A stretch of 64,000 bases of DNA, from positions 1 through 64,000 of the forward strand of contig JAXMBX010000010.1 of the NCBI GenBank assembly GCA_046349635.1, in the 5' to 3' direction. The notes below the pieces were generated by a model that was given only the letters and a program-made list of their open reading frames with translations, was not told the origin of the DNA and did no database searches. Source of the stretch: JAXMBX01 sp046349635 (GTDB lineage: Bacteria; Planctomycetota; Planctomycetia; Planctomycetales; Planctomycetaceae). This document shows positions 19,084 to 29,196 of this stretch, one piece after another. Each line of letters begins with the position of its first letter. Positions within the stretch are counted from its first letter, which is position 1. Both the position numbers and the translations under genes were made by a program.

Positions 19084-19111
19084 AACCGTTTCGGAAAGGT
19101 TCCCCGCCCCG

Positions 19112-22100
19112 ATGTCTGTCGCCGCTCCCCACTCTTCCACCCAGGCCCTCCTGGAACGTCTCCTCGCCCAACGCATTCTGATTCTGGACGGGGCCATGGG
19201 GACCATGATTCAGCGCTACCAGCTTCAGGAGGCGGACTACCGCGGCGAGCAGTTCAAGAACCATTCCCACGATCTCAAGGGCTGCAACGACCTCCTCGTC
19301 CTCACTCAGCCTCAGATCATCTCCGGCATCCACAAGGAGTATCTCGCGGCCGGTGCCGACATCATCGAGACCAACTCCTTCAACAGCACGACCATCTCCA
19401 TGGCCGACTATGCCCTGGAGGCTTACGTCTACGAGCTCAACCACGCTGCCGCTGCCCTCGCCCGCGCCGCGTGCGATGAATTCACCGACCGCGATCCCGA
19501 CAAGCCCCGCTTCGTCGCCGGCAGCCTCGGTCCGACAAACCGCACCGCCTCCATGTCCCCCAACGTCAACGACCCCGGCTATCGCGCCGTCACCTTCGAC
19601 CAGCTCGTCGAAGCCTACGACGGCCAGATCCGCGGCCTCATCGACGGCGGCTCCGACATCCTCCTCGCCGAAACCGTCTTCGACACGCTCAACCTCAAGG
19701 CCTGCCTCTTCGCGATGGGCAACACTTCGAGGAAGTCGGAAGACGCTGGCCCGTCATGATCTCCGTCACCATCACCGACCGCGCCGGACGAACCCTCTCC
19801 GGCCAGACCATCGAAGCCTTCACCGGAACTCCATCGCACATGCGAACGCGTTAAGCGTCGGCATCAACTGCGCCCTCGGGGCCGACCAGATGCGCCCCTA
19901 CATCGAGGAACTCTCCCAGATCTCCTCCTGGTATATCAGTTGCCACCCCAATGCCGGCCTGCCGAATGCCTTCGGCGGTTTCGATGAAACCCCCGAGTCC
20001 ATCTCCGGTGTGCTCCGCGACTTCGCCGAAAATAAATGGCTCAACATCGTCGGCGGCTGCTGCGGCACCACCCCCGCCCACATCGCCGCCATCGCCCAGA
20101 CGATGAGCAAATTCGAACCCCGCAAGCGCCCGAAGCTCCCGGAATACACCCGCCTCAGCGGCTACGAACCCCTGACCATCCGCCCCGAATCCAACTTCAT
20201 CATGGTCGGGGAACGGACCAACGTCACCGGCTCCAAGAAATTCGCCAAGCTCGTCCTCAACGGCGATTTCGACGCCGCCGTCTCCGTCGCCCTGCAGCAG
20301 GTCCAGGGGGGCGCGAATATCCTCGACGTCAACATGGACGAAGCGCTCCTCAACGGCGAGCAGGCCATGACCCGCTTCCTCAACCTCATCGCCGCCGAGC
20401 CCGAAATCGCCCGCGTCCCCGTCATGATCGACAGCTCCAAGTGGAGCGTCATCGAAGCCGGCTTGAAATGCGTCCAGGGAAAACCGGTCGTCAACTCCAT
20501 CAGCCTCAAGGAAGGGGAAGAAAAATTCCTCGAGCAGGCCAAGCTCGTCCATCGCTACGGCGCCGCCGTCGTCGTCATGGCCTTTGATGAGGAAGGCCAG
20601 GCCACCAGTACCGAGCGTCGCGTCGAAATCTGTGCCCGCTCCTACAAACTCCTCACCGAAGTCGCCGGCCTCTCCCCGACCGATATCATCTTCGACCCCA
20701 ATATCCTCACCGTTGCGACAGGCATCGAGGAACACAACGACTACGCCGTCTCCTTCTTCGAGACGACCAAGGTCCTCAAACAGAAGTTCCCCCTCGCCAA
20801 GGTCTCCGGCGGCGTCAGCAACGTCTCCTTCTCCCTCCGCGGGAACGACGTCGTTCGCGAAGCCATGAACGCCGCCTTCCTCTATCACGCCATCCAAGCC
20901 GGCATGGATATGGGGATCGTCAACGCCGGCCAGTTGGCCGTCTACGATGAGATCGCTCCCGAACTCCGCGAGCGCGTCGAGGATGTCCTCCTCAACCGCC
21001 GCCCCGATGCCACCGAACGCCTCGTCGACTTCGCCGAAACCGTCAAGGCCCAGGCCAAGGGGGAAGTCGCGCAGGAAGAATGGCGCCACGGCACCGTCGA
21101 GGCCCGCCTCTCCCTTTGGTGAAAGGGATCGTCGAGATTATCGATCAGGACACCGAGGGAAGCCCGCCGGAAATACATCCGCTGGATGTCATCCAGGGCC
21201 CGCTGATGGACGGCATGAACGTCGTCGGCGACCTCTTCGGCGCCGGAAAAAATGTTCCTCCCGCAGGTTGTCGAAAACGCCCCGCGTCATGAAAAAAGCG
21301 GTCTCCTATCTCCTCCCCTTCATGGAGGCACGGAGAAGCAAGAGCGAGGCAAGCGGTCGCGGAGCCAAAATCCTCATGGCCACCGTCAGGGGGACGTCAC
21401 GATATCGGCAAGAACATCGTCGGCGTCGTCCTCGCCTGCAATAACTTCGGGATCATCGACCTCGGCGTCATGGTCCCCTGCGAGCAGATCCTCTCCCGCG
21501 CTTCGAAGAAAAGTCGCCATGATCGGCCTCAGCGGCCTCATCACCCCCTCACTCGACGAGATGGTCCACGTCGCCAAAGGATGGAGCGCCCAAGGGTTCA
21601 GCATTCCGCTCCTCATCGGCGGCGCCCTGCCAACGCCCGAAGCACACCGCCGTCAAGATCGCCCCGCAATACCATCAGAGCGTCGTCCACGTCCTCGATG
21701 CCTCCAAGGCGGTCGGCGTCGCCGGCAGCCTCGCGGATGCCACCCTCAAGATCGCCTTCGACGAGCAGAATAAATGCGCCCAGACCGCGACCGCGAACTC
21801 TTCGCCCAGCGCCAGCAGAGGCCCTCACCCCCTACGCGAAAGCTGTGCAGAAATTCGCCGCACCGACTGGAACACCCTCCGCATCGACACCCCTTCCTTC
21901 ATCGGCTTCAAGCTCCTCGACAACTACCCGCTGGAAAAACTCCGCGACTACATCGACTGGTCCCCCTTCTTCCAGACCTGGGAACTCAAGGGAAAGTATC
22001 CGAAGATCCTCCAGGACCCCGACGTCAGCCAGGAAGCGACCCGCCTCTTCAACGATGCGCAGCCATGCTCGGGGAGATCATTGACAAAAGCTCCTCACCG

Positions 22101-22798
22101 CCCGTGGCATCTACGGCTTCTGGCCCGCCAATGCCGACGGCGATGACATCATCCTCTGGTCCGACAAAAACCGCACTTCCGAAGTCACCCGCTTCCACAC
22201 CGTGCGCCAGCAGTGGGAACGGGTCGGCCAGCAGGAGTACCGCGCCCTCGCCGATTACATCGCCCCGCTCGACTCCGGCAAGCTCGACTACCTCGGTGCC
22301 TTCGCCGTCACCGCCGGCATCGGCCTCGATGAAATCGTCAAGAAGTACGAGCAGGACCACGACGACTACCACGCCATCCTGGCGAAGTCGATCGCCGACC
22401 GCCTGGCCGAAGCTTTCGCCGAAGCCCTCCACGCCCAGGCCCGTCTCGACTGGGGCTACGGCAAAGAGGAACACCTCTCCGCCGACGAATTGATCGACGA
22501 AAAATACCGCGGCATCCGCCCCGCCGCCGGTTATCCCGCCTGCCCCGACCACACCGAGAAGCGCATCCTCTGGGATCTTCTGGACGTCGAGAAGCAGACC
22601 GGCATCTGGCTCACCGACAGCTATGCCATGTTCCCCGCCGCCTCGGTCTCAGGCCTCTACTTCGGCCACCCCGAGGCCCGCTACTTCACCGTCGATAGCA
22701 TCGACCGCGACCAGGTCGCCTCGTATTCCCTCCGCAAAGGGATGAGCGTCTCCGACGTCGAACGCTGGCTCAGCCCCAACCTCGGCTACGAACCGTAA
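19112..22798 (+). pseudogene. metH: Cobalamin-dependent methionine synthase (MetH), split by about a dozen indels
   Basis: The fragments together give a full MetH of about 1230 residues, which would transfer the methyl group from methyl-THF to homocysteine through B12. In order: the homocysteine domain (LILDGAMGTMIQRYQ; zinc ligands in NIVGGCCGTTPAHIAAI at about 20043), the pterin domain (NFIMVGERTNVTGS), the B12 domain (VHDIGKNIVG-like at 21395-21420, MIGLSGLITPSLDEMV) and the activation domain to the end (RGIRPAAGYPACPDHTEK). Start 19112 has GGAAAGG upstream; 19055 inside metF is an alternative. Frame changes occur near 19730, 19830, 21118, 21247, 21275, 21390, 21500, 21640, 21790-21840 and 22060. 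All key motifs survive between breaks, so sequencing error or very recent inactivation is more likely than old decay. Confidence 0.9.
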
Positions 22799-22823
22799 TG
22801 AGCTTGGAGTTGTTAGGGTGACT

Positions 22824-22895
22824 GGTGCAGACCCTCTCCCCCCCGAGGGAGAGGGCAGGGTGAGGGGGCGGTTGGGACGTCTCTGATCTTCGTTT
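22824..22895. repeat. CCCTCTCC...GAGGGGGCG...ACGTCTCTGATC intergenic repeat
   Basis: A copy of the repeat seen at 13197-13271. It has the stem CCCTCTCC with GGGAGAGGG, then GAGGGGGCGG and the terminal GGGACGTCTCTGATCTTCG. It fills most of the 185-bp gap after metH. Confidence 0.5.
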
Positions 22896-22983
22896 TTGTT
22901 GTCACGCGTCGCCCAGATCCCCGGTCCTCCGCTTACCTCTTCGCACCTCCACAAAAACAGACTTCAACTCGACGCTCGCCCCC

Positions 22984-24528
22984 CTACTTCCCACTCTCAA
23001 CCTTTTTCTCACCGGCCGCTTTATCACCCTCCACTTTCTCGATCGCGGCGGGCTTCGTGCTTCCCTCCAGCATCGGCAGGATCTTGTGCAGGAACGAATC
23101 CTGCACCGCATAGATCGCCACCGCGCTGATGCTCACCGCCGCGAACCACATCAACACGTCCGACACCAACCCCGGTGCAATCCGTTTGTCCGTCCGCTTG
23201 TAACGCAGGTACACCGTCGAGAACGAAATCAACGGCAGCGTCGCCGCCTGGATAAAGCCCCCCATGATCACCATCCCCTGGGGCTCGCGCACCAGCAGGT
23301 ACAGCAGCAACCCGATCGTCGGATAAATCGCGCACCAGATACGCACGCACCGTTTCCGGTCGTTGTAGTCCCGGAAACGGACGAACTTCGACACGTTCAA
23401 AAAGTCCGCCGTGATCCGGCTGTTCGCCGCACTCGCCACATACACCGTCTTGAACAGCACCGCCCAGCACCCCAGCAGGAAAAACACCCGCGTCCATGAC
23501 CCGAACACCGGCACATACATCTCCGACAGCGTCGTGATGATCGCCGTCCCCTGCGGATTCAGCCCCTGCCGGTACAGGACCGTCGCCCCCAGCATGTAAA
23601 ACGCGACCGTCGCCGTCGTGTAGATCAGCATGCTGAACCACGAATCCAGTTGCAGCACCCGCACCCAGCCTCGCGCCCGGTCCGCCCACTCATTGCCGGG
23701 ATGATTCGGCCCGGTGAACCGTGCATACCCCTTCTCCACGCACCAGTAGGGATACACATACAACTCCACCGCCCCGACCCCTGTGATTCCGAAGCAACTG
23801 AACGCCGCCAGCACCGCCGCCTTGGAATACAACTTCGGATCGATCACGAATCCCTGGTAAATGTCCGACATCGTGATCGGATACCCCAGGTACGGAACCG
23901 CCACGACGCACGCGACCGTGATCGCCGTCACCGCCGCGACGAGGATCGTGGTGATCAGTTCGATTCGCTGGTATCCCCCGCTCACCAGCAACACCACCGC
24001 CGTCAATGCCGTCAGCACGGCCCACGGATGTTCCGGCCTCTGCATCGCCCAGTCCGCCAGTTGTGGAGAAATGAATCCCCCCAGCCAGGCAAAGAATTCC
24101 GGGCTGTGTGGAAATGCCGCATGCAGCGCGAGCGCCACGCCCCCTAGCATCGCCCCCAGTTGGACCGTCGTTCCCAGCAGCATCAGGAAGAACCACCACA
24201 ACTGCCAGTTCCCCCCCAACCGTGGACCGCCGAGTTTATCCAGCGCCACCAGCGTCGTCTCGCCGGACGACAACGTGAACCGCCCCAGTTCAATCTGGAT
24301 GAACACCTTGATGATGCAACTGAACAGGATCAGCCACAGGAACTGAAACCCGAACCGCGCCCCCAGCGACGTCGTCAGGATCAGCTCTCCCGATCCGACG
24401 ATACTCCCCGCCAGGATGATCCCCGGCCCGATCTTCCGGAACGCCGTCGCCAGCGTTCGCGGCGGCGGGGCGACTCCCTGATCGGTGACGACATACGGAT
24501 CAAAAGGCGGAGGCGGGGCTTGGCTCAT
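22984..24528 (-). CDS. Divergent Nramp-like transporter
   Basis: Polytopic inner-membrane protein of 514 residues in the Nramp/MntH superfamily. I start it at ATG 24528 (MSQAPPPPFDPY); the upstream extension begins with TTG. Its first helix reads IGPGIILAGSIVGSGELIL, that is GSGE where Mn/Fe Nramps have DPGN, so metal transport cannot be assumed. About eleven hydrophobic segments are visible, then a charged tail rich in Lys and Glu (EKVEGDKAAGEKKVESGK). It is a paralogue of 2574-4550 but lacks the EF-hand-like insert. It has no operon partner in the window. Confidence 0.85.
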   Translation of the reverse strand: MSQAPPPPFDPYVVTDQGVAPPPRTLATAFRKIGPGIILAGSIVGSGELILTTSLGARFGFQFLWLILFSCIIKVFIQIELGRFTLSSGETTLVALDKLGGPRLGGNWQLWWFFLMLLGTTVQLGAMLGGVALALHAAFPHSPEFFAWLGGFISPQLADWAMQRPEHPWAVLTALTAVVLLVSGGYQRIELITTILVAAVTAITVACVVAVPYLGYPITMSDIYQGFVIDPKLYSKAAVLAAFSCFGITGVGAVELYVYPYWCVEKGYARFTGPNHPGNEWADRARGWVRVLQLDSWFSMLIYTTATVAFYMLGATVLYRQGLNPQGTAIITTLSEMYVPVFGSWTRVFFLLGCWAVLFKTVYVASAANSRITADFLNVSKFVRFRDYNDRKRCVRIWCAIYPTIGLLLYLLVREPQGMVIMGGFIQAATLPLISFSTVYLRYKRTDKRIAPGLVSDVLMWFAAVSISAVAIYAVQDSFLHKILPMLEGSTKPAAIEKVEGDKAAGEKKVESGK

Positions 24529-24647
24529 CGCGCACTCGCTAACGGCAAGAGGATTGGGGATTGGATCGAATTGCAATCAGATCTTGAGAGAGATCAAGAG
24601 CCAGCCATTCTCCCCTACGAATGTCTCTTCCGCAAGCACGCTCTATA

Positions 24648-24745
24648 GCTAGAGCGCGTTGAGTTTGTCTGAAGCGTCTGTCGCGGTAAAAAGCTTGGAA
24701 AAATCATCGATTTCGACGCGACACTAAAACGCAATGCGTTCTAGC
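24648..24745. mobile_element. Candidate MITE-like element with imperfect terminal inverted repeats
   Basis: A 98-bp segment bounded by imperfect inverted ends. The left end starts GCTAGAGCGCGTTGAGTTT (24648-24666); the right end, read inverted from 24745, starts GCTAGAACGCATTGCGTTT. About 16 of 19 positions agree. The interior is A/T-richer than its surroundings and has no coding frame. No target duplication is obvious. It lies in the gap between the Nramp-like and RND genes. Confidence 0.4.
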
Positions 24746-24759
24746 CCAAGCGGAAGCGC

Positions 24760-24875
24760 GGGGTTCTTGCCTTCACCTTCTCCCCCGCGCGGGAGAAGGT
24801 GGCCGCGTAGCGGTCGGAAGAGGGGGCGCTGAGAGCGTCTCTGATCGGCGTATGAGTGGCGCAGCCACACGAACA
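24760..24875. repeat. Compound intergenic repeat
   Basis: CACCTTCTCCCCCGCG, GCGGGAGAAGGTGG, AGAGGGGGCG and GCGTCTCTGATCGG match the repeat at 13197-13271. They are followed by GTGGCGCAGCCACACGA, which matches the end of the GGTGGC-hairpin family. Confidence 0.5.
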
Positions 24876-24923
24876 TCTTCAAATCGATCTCTAGCACGGA
24901 CTCCTCCAACCTACTCCTTCCCC

Positions 24924-27900
24924 TCACGTCGTCGACCGGTCTTTCCCCATCTTCATGGAGTCATACAACAACGGCATCACCAACAAAATCGCAGGGGTCA
25001 CCACCAGCAACCCCGCCACTATCGCGATCGCAAACGGGCGTTGCGTTTCACTCCCCATCGCGTGCGACAGAGAGGCGGGAATCAACCCGAACATCGCCAG
25101 GCAGGTCGTCAGAATCACCGGCCGGAACGCTTCCCCGGCTCCCAGACGCCACGCCTTCGCTTCGCCGTTCTCCACGGCGTCATCAATCCGCGAACAGATC
25201 ACCACCCCCGACAGAACCACTTGCCCCAGCAGCGCAATGCATCCCACCGCACTGCTGACGGAGAAGTTCTCTCCCAGCAGATGCAGCCCAGCCACTGCAC
25301 CAATCACAGTCACCGGCAAAAACACAAAGATCGTCACCGCGGGACGCCACGACTTGAAGTTCCACCACAACAGCCCCAGGATCACCGCCAGCGCCAGCGG
25401 CAGACTGACCGACAGCCGGTTCATGGCACGCTTCTGGTTCTGGAATTCCCCTCCCCACGTGACGTAACTCCCTTCGGGCAGTTGGATCTCTTTGGTGGCG
25501 TCGCGCGCGGCGTCAACCGTGCTCCCCAGGTCACGACCCCGCACATTGAATTTCACCGCCACGAAGCGCGTGAAATCTTCCCGCCAGATGGAGGACCGGC
25601 CGCGCGTCATCTCGATCTTGGCAATTTCCGCCAACGTCACGCGATCGTCTGCCTCACCCACGCTCAGGCGTCCCAGCGTGTCCGGATTGGCCCGGATCTC
25701 TTCCGGCAGCCGCACAGTCACCGAGTACCGCCGCTCTCCATTCCAGACCTCGGTCGCCGTTTCTCCTCCCAGGGCAATTCGAATCGTCTGCTGCACGTCA
25801 TCCACCGATAACCCACGGCGGGCCAATGCATCCCGATCCAGGTCAATTCGCAACGAGGGAATGTCCCCCGCCTGATAGAGCGCCAGGTCCGTCACTCCGG
25901 TCACCTTTGACAGCCGCGATTGATACTCCTCCGCCTTGCGCGTCATCTCCATCAGGTCCGATCCATGAATCTTGATGACCACTTGGCCGATGATTCCGGA
26001 GATCGTTTCGAAGACCCGATCCGTAATCGGCTGCGAGAAGTTGTATTGCACGCCCGGAATCTGCGCCAGCTTGCGCCGCATTTCATCTTCGAGTTCTCGT
26101 CTCCCGTGCCCTTCGCGCCACTGAGTTTCCGGCTTGAGAATGACGAAGAACTCCGCATTGTTCGAGCCTTCGGCCTGCGTCGCATCTTCCGGACGCCCCA
26201 CGTGCGAAAGAATATCCGCCACTTCCGGAGTTTCCAGAATCAGGGTCCGGATTCTGCCGACCTGGTGGCAGGTTTCGTCCAGGGAGATCGTCGAGGGGAA
26301 CACGGAGGTGATGTAAAAGCCCCCCTCATTCAATTCGGGGAGAAACTCCGTTCCAATCGTGGAGGCATAGGCACCCATCCCGACAATCGCCGCGAGAGAG
26401 GCGAGAAACACGAGTACGCGAATCCGAAACAGCATTCCCAGGATGCCGAGATACATCCCCCGGGCCCAGCCGATCCACCGCGGCTCGCGCGGTTCAAACC
26501 GCCCCCGCATCAGCAGGCTCTCCAGGCTAGGAACGATCGCGAGGGCAGCCACTAGCGCTCCCCCCAGCGCGAATGCATACGTGTAAGCCATGGGGGCGAA
26601 GATTCGCCCTTCCACCCGCTCCAGCGTAAAGATTGGAGCGAGCGCGATGATGATGATCAACATCGCAAACAGGACGGCCCGGGCGACATGATCGGTCGAT
26701 TCTTCGACGAGCTTTTGACGGTCCGTGGCAGATTTTCGGGTTTCAAACGCGTGCATCGTGGCTTCCACCACAATGATCGCCCCATCCACGAGTATTCCGA
26801 AGTCGATCGCCCCCAGCGAAATCAGGTTGGCCGGCAGCCCCATGAAACTGAGCCCCACAAACGCGGACAGCATCGCGACCGGCACGACAACCGCCACGAT
26901 CAGCAACGCCCGGAAACTCTTCAGGAACACATACACCACGAGCAGGACCAGCGCCGCCCCCTCGAACAGATTCCGGCCCACCGTCGAGAGCGTGGCGGCC
27001 ACGAGATCGGTCCGATCGTAAAACGTCGAGATCCGCACGTCTTTCGGCAGGATTTCCTCATTCAACTGTTTAATGCGCGAATGGAGTTCCTCCAGCACCA
27101 GGCTCGGATTTTCTCCTCGGCGGAGCAGCACAATTCCCTCGACAACTTCGTCGTTTCGTCCGCGTCCGACGGCGCCGCGGCGCGGAGTTGACCCTTCCAC
27201 GATCTCGGAGACGTCGCGCACTCGAATCGGAACGCCGTTCTCGCTCCGAATCACGGCCTCTCCGATCTCGCTAGGGTTTTGAATCACTCCCAGCCCGCGC
27301 ACGACGAATTCCTGCGACCCGATGCCGACGTATCCCCCCCCGGCATTTTCATTGGCGGTGGCGACGGCACGGTGGACGTCATTGATGCCGATGCCGTACG
27401 CCCCCAGTCGGCGAGGATCGACCCGAATGTGATAATTCCGCTCGAAACCCCCGAACGTCACCAGATCGGCCACTCCCGGAACCGATCGCAGCCGCCGTTC
27501 GATCACGAAGTCCTGAATCGAGCGCAATTCTCGAAGACTGCGCGGTCCCCGCAGCGTGTAGCGGTAGATCTGCCCGACCGGCGTGGCCTGCGGTCCCATG
27601 ATCGCCTCCGCCCCCGCAGGAAGCTGGGCATCACGCAGGCGTTCGGCCACCAGCGTCCGCAGTTGAAAATCGGGAGTCTTTTCCTGGAACGTCAGCGTGA
27701 CCAGCGAGAGCCCGAAGACGGAGACGGAGCGCAGATCGATCAGCCGCGGTGTTCCCGCCAGCACGCGCTCCAGTTCCACCGTGATCCGCCGCTCGACCTC
27801 TTCGGAGGCCTGTCCCGGATAAAGCCCCACCACTTCGACCATCGGATCGGTCACATCCGGAAACGCTTCGATAGGGAGGGCCACGTAACAGCTCCACCCG

Positions 27901-27977
27901 TACAGACAAAACAGAGTTGTGGCAATAAGCACCACCGGCCACTTACGCACCGCGAAACCAATCACGTGATCCAGCAT
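24924..27977 (-). CDS. Heavy-metal efflux RND pump, CzcA/CusA type
   Basis: Inner-membrane proton-driven pump of about 1017 residues that would expel metal cations through a tripartite complex. The start is set at ATG 27977 (MLDHVIGFAVRKWP), 25 bp after the adaptor gene, rather than 28043 inside it. Visible family features: PIEAFPDVTDPMVEV after the first helix, the periplasmic porter region, ISLGAIDFGILVDGAIIVVE in the fourth helix (the acidic residues of the proton path), and a second set of helices ending near SVSSAVGCIALLGQVVLSGV. The partner adaptor is directly upstream. No outer-membrane TolC-type gene is present in the window. Strand composition is less skewed here than in flanking genes. 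Confidence 0.94.
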   Translation of the reverse strand: MLDHVIGFAVRKWPVVLIATTLFCLYGWSCYVALPIEAFPDVTDPMVEVVGLYPGQASEEVERRITVELERVLAGTPRLIDLRSVSVFGLSLVTLTFQEKTPDFQLRTLVAERLRDAQLPAGAEAIMGPQATPVGQIYRYTLRGPRSLRELRSIQDFVIERRLRSVPGVADLVTFGGFERNYHIRVDPRRLGAYGIGINDVHRAVATANENAGGGYVGIGSQEFVVRGLGVIQNPSEIGEAVIRSENGVPIRVRDVSEIVEGSTPRRGAVGRGRNDEVVEGIVLLRRGENPSLVLEELHSRIKQLNEEILPKDVRISTFYDRTDLVAATLSTVGRNLFEGAALVLLVVYVFLKSFRALLIVAVVVPVAMLSAFVGLSFMGLPANLISLGAIDFGILVDGAIIVVEATMHAFETRKSATDRQKLVEESTDHVARAVLFAMLIIIIALAPIFTLERVEGRIFAPMAYTYAFALGGALVAALAIVPSLESLLMRGRFEPREPRWIGWARGMYLGILGMLFRIRVLVFLASLAAIVGMGAYASTIGTEFLPELNEGGFYITSVFPSTISLDETCHQVGRIRTLILETPEVADILSHVGRPEDATQAEGSNNAEFFVILKPETQWREGHGRRELEDEMRRKLAQIPGVQYNFSQPITDRVFETISGIIGQVVIKIHGSDLMEMTRKAEEYQSRLSKVTGVTDLALYQAGDIPSLRIDLDRDALARRGLSVDDVQQTIRIALGGETATEVWNGERRYSVTVRLPEEIRANPDTLGRLSVGEADDRVTLAEIAKIEMTRGRSSIWREDFTRFVAVKFNVRGRDLGSTVDAARDATKEIQLPEGSYVTWGGEFQNQKRAMNRLSVSLPLALAVILGLLWWNFKSWRPAVTIFVFLPVTVIGAVAGLHLLGENFSVSSAVGCIALLGQVVLSGVVICSRIDDAVENGEAKAWRLGAGEAFRPVILTTCLAMFGLIPASLSHAMGSETQRPFAIAIVAGLLVVTPAILLVMPLLYDSMKMGKDRSTT

Positions 27978-28002
27978 GAAAAATATCCGCTTGATAAAAA
28001 GT

Positions 28003-29142
28003 TTAGAGCAGGCTGTCGAGTTCGCCATCCAGCAGAACCGCACCGTCGGTGATGACCTCGTCGCCGGAGTTCAGACCGGAGACGACCTGGATGGAATCCG
28101 CGAGACTCAGTCGGGTCACCACAGGGCGGCGTTCCAGTTCGCGCTTGCCGCGCTTGATGAACACGACCCGGTCGTCCCGTCGCAACAAGACCGCCGACCG
28201 CGGAACGGTCAGATAGTTCGAGCCGTTCACCGTGACGCGCACACGAGTCACCATTTCAGCCCGTAAGCGCGGGTCGGGTTTATCCAGCGTGCAGATGATT
28301 CTGATCGATCTGCTTTTGGGGTCGATTTCGCTCACCACCGACGAGATCTTCCCGGTCAAAGCTTCACCCCCCAGGGCGGGGACGTTGAACCGGCACTTCT
28401 GGTCCGCTTTGAGAAGCGAGACATCCCGCTCGGGGAGGTGGGCCTCCACGACGAGCCTGTTCGGATCACCGATCACCAAAGCCGGCTCAGCATCATCCAC
28501 TCTCACCCGTTCTCCCGGTTCGATATTCCGGACGATGACTTCACCGGCATGAGACGCTTTCAGGATGAAGTCGTCGTCCCCTTCGACGGGAACCTTGCCC
28601 GCTTTCAACGCGGTCCGGATGCCGACCATTTCGGCGTCGAGCGAAGCCACCCTGGCCTTCACGTCGTTCAGTTCCCGGTGCGTGATCGAACCTTCCTTGA
28701 CGAGCTTCTCAATCCGCTCCTGGCGCGCCTGCTCCGCCTGCAGCGTGGGCTGCAGGCGTTGCAGTTCCGATCGGAGCTTGGCCAGATCGCTGCTGTGGAC
28801 CCGCGCCAGAGGAGTATCAATTTCGATTCGGCTCCCGACTTCCACGTCCACCGATTCGATGAAGCCCTCGAAAGGGACGCGGACGGCATAGGATGCCCCG
28901 GGAGCGAAGGTGAATTTGCCGGTCCCCTCGACCTCTGCCGAGATCGGTGAGACCTGCACTTTTCCTATTTTGAGATGGGGCATCAGGTCTTCCCGGACGA
29001 TCAGCCAACCTTTTTCGTTGGTTTGATAAGGAGCCTCCTCGATGGCAACCGGAGAGGATTTAGGATGACATCCGGAGAGCCAGAGGACTGCAAGAGCGAA
29101 GGCGTGAGGAATGCAAACACGAAACGGGGAACGATCAAACAT
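28003..29142 (-). CDS. RND efflux periplasmic adaptor lipoprotein, CzcB/CusB type
   Basis: Membrane-fusion subunit linking the pump at 24924-27977 to an outer-membrane channel. The 379-residue protein starts with a signal peptide and lipobox (LAVLWLSGC), so it is probably lipid-anchored. Then come a lipoyl/barrel-sandwich half (APGASYAVRVPFEGFIESVD and EVGSRIEIDTPLARV), a coiled-coil hairpin at about residues 115-175 (LRSELQRLQPTLQAEQARQE), the second lipoyl half (ASHAGEVIVRNIEPGERV) and beta-barrel regions. It lacks obvious His/Met-rich metal motifs at the N-terminus. The pump gene follows after 25 bp. Confidence 0.92.
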   Translation of the reverse strand: MFDRSPFRVCIPHAFALAVLWLSGCHPKSSPVAIEEAPYQTNEKGWLIVREDLMPHLKIGKVQVSPISAEVEGTGKFTFAPGASYAVRVPFEGFIESVDVEVGSRIEIDTPLARVHSSDLAKLRSELQRLQPTLQAEQARQERIEKLVKEGSITHRELNDVKARVASLDAEMVGIRTALKAGKVPVEGDDDFILKASHAGEVIVRNIEPGERVRVDDAEPALVIGDPNRLVVEAHLPERDVSLLKADQKCRFNVPALGGEALTGKISSVVSEIDPKSRSIRIICTLDKPDPRLRAEMVTRVRVTVNGSNYLTVPRSAVLLRRDDRVVFIKRGKRELERRPVVTRLSLADSIQVVSGLNSGDEVITDGAVLLDGELDSLL

Positions 29143-29196
29143 AGTTTATTTCCAAAGGGAAGGATTCAGGGAATTTGTGTCGGGAGTTCGCCACGG

